The notes below the pieces were generated by a model, which saw only the letters and a program-made list of their open reading frames with translations, was not told where the DNA came from and did no database searches. This document shows, piece by piece, positions 12,463-23,157 of a DNA stretch of 64,000 bases; positions within the stretch are counted from its first letter, which is position 1, and each line of letters starts with the position of its first letter. This DNA is from Phylloscopus collybita (taxonomy: Eukaryota > Chordata > Aves > Passeriformes > Phylloscopidae). The translations under genes were made by a program, and so were the position numbers. The stretch lies in NCBI GenBank assembly GCA_027886175.1, contig JAJNNQ010000075.1:4629001-4693000 (forward strand), given 5' to 3'.

Positions 12463-15171
12463 TTTGCTTCTCCTTCATCTGAAACAATCTTAAGAGGTTC
12501 CTTTAATTCACAAACTCATTTGGAGGTTTGCCTAGGTGTTTTCTTTGTGTGTTTCACTTGGGTAATCTGCCTTGATTACTTTCTCAGCTCAAATAACAAT
12601 ATTTTGGGTTTGTTTATTTGCTTGTTCTTCAGAAGAGATTTTGAAAATCACAGCAGGTTAACCAAGCTGAATTTAAAAATCTGCAACCTTTATGCAATTC
12701 TGATGGCAAATAAGGCAATGTGAATATGTTATGTGGGATTTGTTAACATTTTTGTCCTCTTTGCCTCTGCTTTACTCCCTGCACAAAGTGGATAGCATTC
12801 CCTGTAAGCAGAATACATCTCAGACAACTTCAGTATTCTGAAAATTCCTGTCTGTTTGAGCTCCCTTTCTGCTGAAAGGAAGGAGGCACTCCAGGTAGGG
12901 GTTCATCCTGTCTTTAAGATGAGTTGTCTTAACAACTCCTAATTTTCTCTGCTGACTCACAAGGAAACTGAGGAAACCTGCATCCATCATATGTCGCCTT
13001 TTCAGACAGCTAAAATTAGGTGAGATGCATCTCATTCTTGGCACAGTTCTTAATTTTTTTAGTGTATGGCCTGATGACAAATTTTCTGTAATTTTGTTGA
13101 AATCTTTCAGCAACCAAAGTTTCCCTTACCTTTAAGGGCTTTGGTTGTAAATGGAGTATCCAAGAGTGGAGGTTATCTCACCAGCTGGGCAATATTTAAA
13201 TTTGACACAGGATAAATTAATAGTGTGATTAAAATAAAAAAAAAACCCTTTGCTTTTGAGTATGGACTCTGACTCACCTAAGGACTTAAATTTTCCCTGG
13301 ATCTACATTATGTCTTTCAAAGAGTCATCTTCATCAATTAATTAAAATTTGAGGAAGCAACTTTTAATTTGCCAATCCATAGTCTAAATAAAAGAAAAAT
13401 AATCCTATTTTTATTTCCTTTTGTGCATTATCTAATCCTAAATGTAAATGGGATTGTGTTGTGAGAGTGTGACTTATTTTCATTACACCAAATTCTGTTT
13501 GCAAAACAGTGTTTGATAGCTGTGTTTATGTTTCATGGTGTTATTTAGGCTTTAAAAGTGCATTTTGATAGGAAATTCAGGAAAATAAAGAAGAAGAGAT
13601 TGAATCTGACTCTTGCTTCCACTGGAAAAGCATACCAGTGTGCACAGCTTCAGAGTTGCTCATGATGTGAATGTTCATTTGAGTTGTCAGAGATAACAAG
13701 AGGAGCTTTGGAACTGAGCTAATGATGGAAAAAACTTGGCAGGAACTTCTTGTCACTGTATCTTGCACTTGTGCATTTTTAGGAAGGGAGTTTTTACCAG
13801 ACCTGTGAAGTGAGGAGGATTTCACAGCTTGAGGCCTCTGGTGACTGGACATAAGGACGTCACCTGGGCAGCATTTCAGCCTTCACCACCCACAGCTCCT
13901 CTCCTGTGAATGGTTAAAAATTTCTCTTCCCAGTCAGAGTGGTCTCTTCCTGCCAGCAACACTCAATTACTTCCCTCAGTCCCTGTGGTTGGTGTGGATG
14001 AGGGATAATGTACTGTGGGGTGGAATGAGCTGTATGGACAAGTCACAGTGTTGTTTGTGACAGCCAGGAGGGAGCTCCCATGGTCTGGTGGGGTCTGTTT
14101 ACCCTGATTTATAGCTGCAATCGTGGCTGAATGCAGTGTGTCAGAGGGATGTATCACTGGAGTTGCTGCAGAGGTGATTATGAGGTGCAGCCACGAGGCC
14201 CTGGAGCACTTTAACTGCTTTATTTGCCCTCCCGGATGCCCAGTAACAGCTGAAAATAGAGTGGACAAAAAAGAAAAGCTGTTGACAGCCAGGAAAGTTA
14301 CTGTAATGCTAAAGGCCTCAACTTGGCACCAGACAGCCATTTCTGTCTTTGCAAACAATTAAGATTATATTTCCTCAGAATAAGCAATTTCTTCAGAAAA
14401 AGGTCCAGAAAATGATGGAAGCTTTACATTTCATGTGCTGTTTGCTATTTGATTTGCCTAGGTACTGGCCCACAAAGGGTTTTGCAACTATTTGTTCGTA
14501 TAAATGTGTAGAATAATATCATTAGGTTGGTGCCTTTTCCTGTTGAAGCTGTTTTCAAGCTCTGCAGTGCCTTTCAGCCTGAAAGATTCAGGAGGACAAC
14601 TAAAAAACCCAAGAATCTCCAGGCTTAATTTCATCACATAAAATGTTTATTTATCCTAGAAAAGTTTTAAGAGCTTACTAACTGAACCAAGTTGAAAGAA
14701 CTGCCATAGTTTAAAAGCAATTTATCCAAATAAGCTACACTTAATGTCACCAGATTTGTGTGCTGGAATTACAAAACCAGGAGTTAATATGTGTAATTGT
14801 GCATGTGTGAGGGGGAGAAGATGTTGGAATAGCCTAAATAAAATTAAAACACATATTCTCTGCTCAGTTGCTCACAATCTGCCTTTTACAGTGCCTTTGC
14901 CTCTAACTCTAGGGTGTGTTTGGTTCTGGGAGTGGCTGACAGTTTGGATTTGCACCCTGTGGAGCCAGTTTGGAGCTAAAAGCAGGATGTGTGGATCCAC
15001 ACAGCTCTGCACCTCCAGGAACTGGATGCATTTGTGGCACCATTGTACCCCCACTGTCCCTCAGAGGGTTTAGCAGCTGGGACTTTGTGTCACAAACTCT
15101 TGTGTTCCTTGTGCCTGGGACCGTGTTGATGCTGGAGCTGCATAGACTCACTTGTGGGTTAAGCTTTAAGC

Positions 15172-15211
15172 TTAAGATTGAGCTAAATCTTTAGGTTAAG
15201 ATTGAACTAAA
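15172..15211. repeat. Short direct repeat, 24-base period
   Basis: TTAAGATTGAGCTAAA at 15172-15187 recurs with one change at 15196-15211. A related TTAAGCTTTAAGC lies just upstream. Confidence 0.8.
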
Positions 15212-15384
15212 ACTTGTTAGAACAAAGTCAGAAGCTTTAGACAACTGTCTTTCACCAAGATTAGCAGCTCATGATAATGATAAGTTGATTGGACTAAGTT
15301 GTATTAAAATGATATGAGAAGTGTATGTCATCAAGTTTCTTGGACAAGTAGTTTTCAGTCAAGACCTGGACCACTGGAGTGGAT

Positions 15385-15825
15385 ACACAGTGGAGGTCCA
15401 TGATGAGAGGGCTGGAACACCTCTGCTGTGAAGAAATTTTGAGAAAGTTGGGGGATGTTCAGCCTCGAGAAGCGAAGGCTCCAGGGTGACTTTCTCATGG
15501 CCTTTCAATATATGAAAGGGTCTTGCAAACAAAAGAAAGAGGCCTTTTATCAAGGTCCATAGTGACAGGACAAGGGGCAGCAGTTTCAAACTGAAAGGAG
15601 GTATGTTTAGATTGGAGATAAAGAATTAAATGTTTACAGTGAGGGTGGGGAGGCACTAGTCCAGGTTGCCCAGAGAAGCCCCATTCCTGGAAGTGTTCAA
15701 GACCAGGCTGGATGGGGACTTAAAAAATCTGATCTAGGGGAAGGTGTCCCTGCCCATGGCAGAGGGTTTGGAACCAGACATCTTTGAAGGTCCCTTCCCA
15801 CCCTAAACATTCTCTTATTATATGA
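15385..15825 (+). mobile_element. CR1 LINE 3' fragment, sense
   Basis: Conserved CR1 landmarks appear in order: GGCTGGAACACCTCTGCTGTGA, GATGTTCAGCCTCGAGAAG, GTGACAGGACAAGGGGCAG, CAGGTTGCCCAGAGAAG, GGTGTCCCTGCCCATGGCAG and AAGGTCCCTTCCCACCC. The tail is a decayed ATTCTCTTATTATATG. The element ends only about 320 bases before the first recognised exon. Confidence 0.93.
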
Positions 15826-16142
15826 ACAAATGTTTCAGACTGTACCTCTTTATTTTTCTGTATGCGAGTTAATGAATTATACAGCATTTTCAGGATGTTG
15901 TGGCAATGCAAAAATCAGCTACTGATTTCTGGAAAACTCTGTTCAAGCCTACAACAGTTTGAATTTAAGCTTGGTTTTGAGTTTTTTGGGCTTAGAAGAT
16001 TAAATCATATCAGAATTTTGTTCTGGCTTTCCCCAACAAGAACAAGTGCTGTTTGTAGGCTAAGAAATCCATGTAAGTACAGTTGGAGGCCATGTCCCAC
16101 TGCCTGATTAATGTCTTTTATTTATATTTCTGTAACGGATAG

Positions 16143-16254
16143 GATTTGACCTGATGGATTCATTCAGCGTGAAGCAGATTTTTGGAATGAAAGAAGATGG
16201 GATTCAGAGTGCTTATGTACGGCTTGGAAGCTTTCCTGTTGTCCAGAAAACTGA
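16143..16254 (+). CDS. COL22A1: Exon: start of the TSPN domain
   Basis: This 112-nt exon begins with GA, which completes a Gly codon (G|GA) from the previous exon, then codes FDLMDSFSVKQIF, GMKEDGIQSA and YVRLGSFPVVQKT. It ends with GA, completed by G in the next exon to give Glu. The acceptor is CGGATAG, rather purine-rich just before AG; the donor is a strong GTGAGT. The 'G-F-D-L-M' opening and the 'YVRLGSFP' strand are typical of the first beta strands of the TSPN fold in FACIT collagens. The entry phase is 1 and the exit phase is 2, so skipping this exon alone would shift the frame. The acceptor position rests on the reading frame and family fit. Confidence 0.93.
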
Positions 16255-17265
16255 GTGAGTACTCTGGGTTTTCACTTTATTTTCATCTGAACCTCTGCCT
16301 TACATTGTTTGGTTCCTCTGGCTTAACTTTGTAGTGGTTATCTGGTACCTACAGGTGTATTTCTGCTTTGAGCAGCTGTTTCAGTTCAGCTGGCACAGAA
16401 CACACACAACGTGGTCAGGAGTCTCAGCAGTAACTGCGGGCTGCATCCTGGCAGAATATGAGTTGTGTTTGGTGTATCTCAGTGGTTCTGAGGAGCAGCA
16501 TCAAGACATTCACAAAAGAACTTAGGGCTACATAAATAGCTCTAAAGGGAATATTTGGTAGCACTCCCATTGAGATAGAAATTTGCTAAACACAAGAGAC
16601 CATTTGCTGGTAGATGCTGTGGCCAGTTAGCAAACACAGATTCTGGCCTTGTAGAAGAATGAGCAGCTTTTAATCCTGTGTCAATAAGGATTCAGTCCTC
16701 AGAGCCTTTCATGACCTAAGGCTGCCAGTTGTGTCTCAGTCGATCACAAGTGTTTCTTTGGGCTGTCACTTGAGCCCTGCTAGCATTAGCCTTGAAAAGA
16801 GTGAGTGCGTGATTTCACTGAGTAACTACCAGCCGTAGACTGAATTGTCATCATTAACATTTCTGCAGTAAATTTCTTAGTGATGGTTTGAACCTAAGCT
16901 TAGAAAAATCAATAATACTTCTTTTCCTTCTTATGGATAAAGGCTGTTATTTTTTTTTCTGGTTTTAGCTTTTTCTTAACTCACTGCATTTTTGAGATTG
17001 TCCTATGAATTACATTTGCTTGATTTCACAATTTTTTTTTTCATCCTGGAACCAACAGGATTGATTTGCTCTTTTTCCCTTCCCCTCTTTCTCCATGTTA
17101 GTACAAAAAAATAAAAATATGATATACTGAGAGGAAAGCTGTTTTCTCTAGAGTCCATAACTGATATCAAGTCTAAGGGTAAATAGAGTCATGATCAGAG
17201 ATCTGATTCAATGCAACCAGCTAAAGACATCTTAGGTTTGGTATATATATAACTGGCCTGAGTGT

Positions 17266-17311
17266 GGATGGGAATAAACTGTAAACCTAGTTCACTTGGA
17301 TGGGAATAAAC
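17266..17311. repeat. Short direct repeat, 32-base period
   Basis: GGATGGGAATAAAC occurs at 17266-17279 and again at 17298-17311. Confidence 0.85.
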
Positions 17312-19254
17312 CTATTTCTTTTGTCTCACTGTGATCTCTGGGTCGTGGGTGATATTATGACAAATAGAGCAATTCTTGGAGTATAAGCAGGAACTGTCAA
17401 GTATGAGCTGATGATCTTCATATCACACAGCTCAGTCACCACTGCTGCTGTGTCCAGCCTTATTTTCCATATTTCAGTAGGCAGACATGGAGTGAATGAA
17501 AGTTTGAAGATCTGTGAAGCAAGTGTGATGGTGAGAAATCCAAGAACTGCAGTGTAGGCAGGTAAAATTAGGAAGCAGCCAACAACTGAAGGAATCATTC
17601 TCTGTTAGAACCTCTGGGAAATCAAAACTTGATAAAGGGTCTTTGAATAAGGCTCATGGTAGACTGAAAGTCAGTGGCTACTTGACATCACAAACCATCA
17701 GGGAAGAAAGGCATGCTTTTAAGGATAAATCTAATTAACCACTGGACAAAGCAGAGGTTACAGAGAGTTGTCCATTTGAATCCCTTTTTCAAAGTAAGGG
17801 TTGAAGAACTTTATTGTTGTTTCTGTTGTTGTTTTCTCAGAAAGACTGAGGGAGTGAAGCCAAACCAACCAGCTATGACAGCTTTCCATCTGCTCAGATT
17901 ACACCCATTTATTTGTTGTTGCTGTTGCCCTTAGAATAAGCAGAATATTTTATCACGCAGAAGTAAAACATCCTTAATTAGTAGATTGAAATGAATAAAA
18001 TTCCTTTTGAATTATTCTAAAACATGGAATTCAAGGAGGACTTCCACATTTTAAGCCTTTTGTATTGTAACTTCCACACTCCTGTGGTTTGGGAATGAAC
18101 CCAAACGGATATAACACCATGAAAGGTGTTTGCATATTTGGTTCATTTTAGCATTTGTATGCCAGAACTCTGAGATGCTGCATATAGGGTCATTGCTCAC
18201 AGAAAATGAAATCTTGTAAAGCTGCACAAAACCGATAACTGGAATAATAAACCAAACAAAAACATCTGTCGTGGCTCACAGATAACCTCCAGCAATGTTT
18301 AGCAACTGATAGCAACATCTCATAATTAGATACAAAATCATTAACTGAGTAATATATGTAATTCACTTTATTATCTGCTTAAAGGATTTGTATTCTTTTA
18401 TACAAGCAATAGTACTTTTACAAAGTGCCAGATTATCTGTCTGGGAAATGTGCCTACCCATCTTCTGATCTGTAACCTGCAACTATGAACTTTCTTCCTC
18501 TTTGTGGTGAGGCATCATCTGTGAGCAGACAAACCCAGCAGCCACAGCTTGGCTTCAGTCAAGGACCTGATCACTGAAGGACTCACAGGTCGGTGTAGCT
18601 GTAGGAGGACTGGCCCCAAAATCTGGCTGGTGGTTTTCCCCACTCCTCATGTAACTGGGGATGTCCTACTGCTTGTTCTTGGCTCTTCAGTGGATCTTCT
18701 GGCCAAAACTGTGCTACAGACTTCTGGTTTTGGATGCTCAGGCTTGTTTCTCATTACTGGTGTCTTGCCTATTGCCAAGATTTTGTCTCACTCTTTTGTT
18801 CTGTAATCTATCTGCATTTCCTAGTCATGACTCCAGGGCCTTCCTACTGGCCGTGCCCATCCTCAGTTTTCTCTTGCCTGGTCTGGTTCCAGCCTGACTT
18901 GATCATGATCTTGGCTACCACCTCACAGACTCACCTGATGCTTGCCCAAGCTTCTGGTCGGGATCTATTTGCTCTTTATGTTGGCACAGTGTTGTACTGA
19001 TACAGTCTTGGGTTGTTTAGGGCATGACACCTTGGTGTGTTTTTCTGGGGACTGGTCTCCTGATGTCAGCTTTGACTTCAGTCACCTGCCTTAGGTTTCT
19101 CCATGAACTCCTGCCCTGGTCTCATTATTTTTTCCCTTCCAAGAGAAGAAATTGTACAAAAAGCCACTGAAAACTCCCACACTGAACATGGAACCTGTTG
19201 AAAGCTTCCTTTTTTGTTACTTTTCCCAAACAAATATTTCATAATAAGAAGAGC

Positions 19255-19475
19255 AGAGACAGCCTTGTTCAGCTTAGAGAAGGGAAGACTCAGTGAAGGA
19301 GGATCTTACCCATGTGCATAAATATCTGATGGGGAGGAAGCAAAGAAGACAGAACCAGAATCTTCTTAGTCATATTCATTGACAGGACAAGAAGGAATGG
19401 GAGCAATTTAAATCAATGAAATCTAAACACAAGAAAAACCTTCTTTAGATGAGATGGTCTCAAGAGGTACCACAC
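19255..19475 (+). mobile_element. CR1 LINE fragment, sense, decayed
   Basis: The order of landmarks is that of the CR1 3' part: TTCAGCTTAGAGAAGGGAAG, a GATCTTA..CATGTGCATAAATA segment, GACAGGACAAGAAGGAATGGG, then ACACAAGAAAAACCTTCTTT. It lacks the extreme 3' tail and is diverged. Confidence 0.78.
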
Positions 19476-19835
19476 TATCTCCTATTTATAACAAGGTAAA
19501 GGAGATAAAGCATGATGGAGGTGGAATGGCTGCAAGCTTTTTTGGTCTTGTAAAGGAGTGTAAGGAGATCTGAAACGCAGAAAAGACTACAGCAAGCAGA
19601 GGAGAACAAGTTGTTCATGTGGCTTCTTATGGAAAAAAAGTTGTTTCAGGAAAATTAAATGACAGCAAGTGAGACTTAGGACAGATTCCTTTTGTTTTAC
19701 AGCATGTAGGACAGAGAAAGACAGGAAGAAATAACCTAGAGATGATTTATCTATTCCATCACTGAGGATTCTTAAGTAGAAGTCAAAATTATGTATGCCA
19801 AGGATCCTTCCATCCTTCTATCCTTCCCCTTCCCC

Positions 19836-19837
<2 letters not shown>

Positions 19838-19884
<47 letters not shown>
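19838..19884. repeat. (TTA)n microsatellite
   Basis: Forty-seven uninterrupted bases, nearly 16 TTA units, follow a CCTTC-rich stretch. It is likely to vary in length between individuals. Confidence 0.97.
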
Positions 19885-20004
19885 TTCCTCCTGTCATTCT
19901 AAGAGCCTCTGGTGATGTGAAGCATATCTGAATGAACTGGCTTTCTTCAACTTGGTTTTGCAGATCTTATGAGTTACATTTCATATTAGTGAGCTTAGCC
20001 ATTG

Positions 20005-20022
20005 TCAAATTGGTCAAATTGG
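20005..20022. repeat. 9-bp exact tandem duplication
   Basis: TCAAATTGG occurs twice in a row, followed by a partial third copy TCAAG. Confidence 0.9.
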
Positions 20023-21003
20023 TCAAGTACATTAACTACACTTGTCCTCACCAAATGTAAAAACCCTATTAAATGTTGTTGCATTCAGTGTCTGAAATGG
20101 GAGCTGATAATATAATTTTTTCCATAGTGTTATTGTAGATGTAGGATCTCCTGCTTATTGTCAGATGAAAGCTCTTATTGCAAATTAAAGCATGTGAGAA
20201 GGTCACTATGTTTTGAAAACCAGCAATAGTTAAAAGAGTTTTCTGCCTTCTTAATACATTTTTTCCTTGTATAAGTTGTGATTCACCTGACCTTGTAGTT
20301 GTTAATTGACTCTTAGACTAACCTTCAGCACTGGGGGATTCTTTTGTCTTGGAGTTTTATAAGGGCCTTTTCTGCAATCTATCCTGTTGTCAGAATTATA
20401 GACCAAGGAGCTGGCAGAATGCTCCCTGTAGGTACCAGGCATCCAGCAAAGTTCCACAATATTGATCATAAGTTCAATTCAGCCCTGTGTGAAAGAATAA
20501 CATAAAACATTTCTGGGGACAGCAACTCCCGATCTTGGATCCCCAAGTCAAGCTGAACTTCTAGATGCAGACAATTTTTAAGTGAGGAAATAAGTTAAGA
20601 CTGCTAAACAAAGTTTTTGTTATTTATGTAGCAATGCAGCTCTGTAAAAAATACAGGGGCCAGTGACTTCAGAAACTGCTTTTATCACATCTTCAAAGCA
20701 ATGAGAATGTCTTCAGATTTGCTTTTGGCATGAAACCTTTCTCTGTTGGGAACTTGCAGCTGGTTCCTCAGCAGCTTTAAAAATCAGTTAAGGATGGCAG
20801 GTAATGGGTCTTTATGGCTTTCTGTCAGTTTAAATCTACCTGATGGGCTGTTTGTCAGCCTTGTGTGATGAGGTGTGACCAGACTCACTGGGATGCTTAG
20901 GTACCTACCTCCCAGTTATTTCTGTGGGTATTAAACATCTGAAAACCCTTTTTGAAATTAAGCTTGCATAATGAATTCCTGTTCCCAGCTCACAGTTGTC
21001 CAG

Positions 21004-21240
21004 AACCATAAAATCATTAAGTCTGGAAAAGCCCTAAAAGATCACTGAGTCCAACTGTTATGCTACACTTCCATGTTCACCACTAAACCATGTCCCCAAG
21101 GCCATATCCACACTTTTTAATGAACATTTCCAGAGATGGCAAATCCACCACTTCCCTGGGTAGGTTTTTCAAATGCTTGACCACCTTTACAGTAAAGATT
21201 TTTTCCTAGTATCTACTTGAAGGCAACCTTCCTCCCAGAT
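21004..21240 (-). mobile_element. CR1 LINE 3' fragment, antisense
   Basis: It begins AACCATAAAATCATTAAG, a decayed copy of the antisense CR1 tail. It continues through AAAAGATCACTGAGTCCAAC, CACTAAACCATGTCCCCAAG, CCAGAGATGGCAAATCCACC and TTCCTAGTATCTACTTGAAG, all in the antisense CR1 order. Confidence 0.9.
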
Positions 21241-23033
21241 CCTACTTCTGTTCACTTCCAGGTGCCCCTTCTGGCCCTTCCTGCAGATTTGTTAACTTCC
21301 AGGCAACTGGGACCTCCCTGGTTAAAACAACTAATACAAAGAAGTGAGACAGCCTTGTCTGCTCTCCTAAAGGAAGGATTTTTTAAGGGAGAGAGTGGGA
21401 GCCTGGTTCAGTTTTCTTTTGTGTTGGAAGAATTCAGAGAGTCTCTGTGTCCCCAGAGGGAAAACCAACTTATAATGGTGCTTATCCTGCATGGACACTT
21501 TATACAGAAAAAGCCACATTATTGGATGAAACCAGAGTGTTCTGAATTAGTAATTTGGCTGAAAAGATAAGAGATTCAAAGCACAGATTAAAATATGATT
21601 GAATATTTTGGCATTAGGAAAGACTGGATCTCAACCTTTGCTGCAACTGCAAAACAGTGTTCTGGAAATTTTGAGGACATTTTGCTTTTAATACAATTAA
21701 AGTCTTCTAGTTTTATGTGTCTTGGACTGTGCCAGTTTCTGCATAGTGATAGATTATGTTAACTATTCATTAGGACACTGTTTCACAGTTTGTTCTTCAT
21801 TAATTGCTGCCATTATGTTTTGTTTTGTATCGAGTGCTTATGCCTGACTGCTCAGATGTCCTGAAGCGCAGACATGATATTTATGAAGGGTTTATTTGGG
21901 AATGATCACAGGAACAGGTTGGCTCGGGCATGAAGAACAATGTTAACTGTGACTCTTCAGGTGGGAAAAGAGATGGCTTAGAGGCATTACAAGCAAAGGT
22001 TGAAAAATCATGGATGGCACAGAAGATAGAAAAAGATCAGATTCATTGTGTTTTCCCTGATAAGAACCGAGTGAGGTCTTAAACAAAGAGGAGGAGGCTC
22101 ATTATGCAATGGGCAGCAATGGGTGATTCCTTGTCAAGGGATGCTGGGAATGTCATAAGTTTATCTGAGTTCAAGGGAAGTATGCAGAAGTCTATATGAG
22201 ATAAATCCACAAAAAGCTATTGATATAGGAATTTCATTTGTCTCTGAATTAAACTCCTGGATTCCAAAGATCCAGAGGTATGAGAGAGATTTTTTTTTTT
22301 TCTCATTCTCATTCTTAGGCATCCAGTAATGGCTTGTAACAAAAAGATAGTGACATTGGATTAGTTACCCTTTCTGTCCCACCCTGCATCCCCATGTTAT
22401 GACAGGTTTTTATGATGGAGCAGAGAAAAACAGTGCTGGATTTGGTTAATTCATGTGTTTGTTTACGTGCAGGGGTTGTGGTGCCATGCTGAGTAAATCT
22501 CTGCCTGATGTGTTTGCAATGTTTGATTTGAGAAATTTCTGTAATCTGGGGCTGCCAGCTAAGGAGCATCTTATTGGAAAGACATGATCTGTACTGCCTG
22601 TTTGGGGGCAGATATTATAACATTTGTTGCTATAATTTTGTACATTTATAGGGTTTTGGGTGCTCTGGCCATTCTCAGAAGTCACAGGTCTCCAGTGCAT
22701 CTGGAGCAGAACAGAATTATTTACAGGTTTCATGAACAGAAGCATGAAGTGAAAAACAACCTTTTTAACATGATGCATACTCAGCTGCAGATTTCCATTA
22801 TATTTTACCCAATTTGAGAGCTTCACTATTAGAATGATGAGAAGGCTTCATAAAGACAGAACCTGGAGAGCACAGGCTCATGTTCATTTCTCTTCAGGCT
22901 TCCAAATTAAGTAGATTTTTTAGGAACTATAATGATACTTTCAAAAAGCATTGCTGGGACGGAGAGAGTTTTACAAGTTCTGCTCTTCACTACTTAGCCT
23001 GATACATTGCTCTCTTTCCCCTCCCCATGCCAG

Positions 23034-23157
23034 GGATGTATTTCCACAAGGCCTGCCTGATGAATATGCCTTTGTAACTACCTTCAAATTCCGGAAGGCT
23101 TCCAGGAAGGAAGACTGGTATATCTGGCAGATTATTGACAAGTATGGCATACCACAG
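23034..23157 (+). CDS. COL22A1: Exon: TSPN domain, second part
   Basis: This 124-nt exon starts with G, which completes Glu (GA|G) from the exon before, then codes 41 residues from DVFPQGLPDEYAFVTTFKFR to KEDWYIWQIIDKYGIPQ. The acceptor is CCATGCCAG and the donor CAG|GTAAGA. The block 'PDEYAFVTTFKFR..KEDWYIWQI' is the central beta-sheet core of a FACIT TSPN domain and is nearly the sequence I recall for collagen XXII. It ends in phase 0. A 40-nt pyrimidine-only tract lies 33 nt past the donor. Confidence 0.97.

Larger units (their letters stand above)
1..16142 (+). other. COL22A1: Intron upstream of first visible exon (partial)
   Basis: At least 16 kb of noncoding sequence precedes the first recognised exon. 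It holds CR1 pieces near 148, 5108, 8893 and 15385, a repeat-like block at 700-1330, a TTTG microsatellite at 11100 and a degenerate AAT/AGT tract at 12382. The preceding exon of collagen XXII should code for the segment joining the VWA domain to the TSPN domain and should end one base into a Gly codon. I looked for such an exon and did not find it, so this intron probably extends beyond the left edge. A short divergent exon could have been missed by eye. Confidence 0.7.
16255..23033 (+). other. COL22A1: Intron, 6779 nt
   Basis: It holds a sense CR1 piece near 19255, an antisense CR1 piece near 21004, a TTA microsatellite at 19838 and two short direct repeats. I see no further exon or gene in it. 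Confidence 0.85.
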
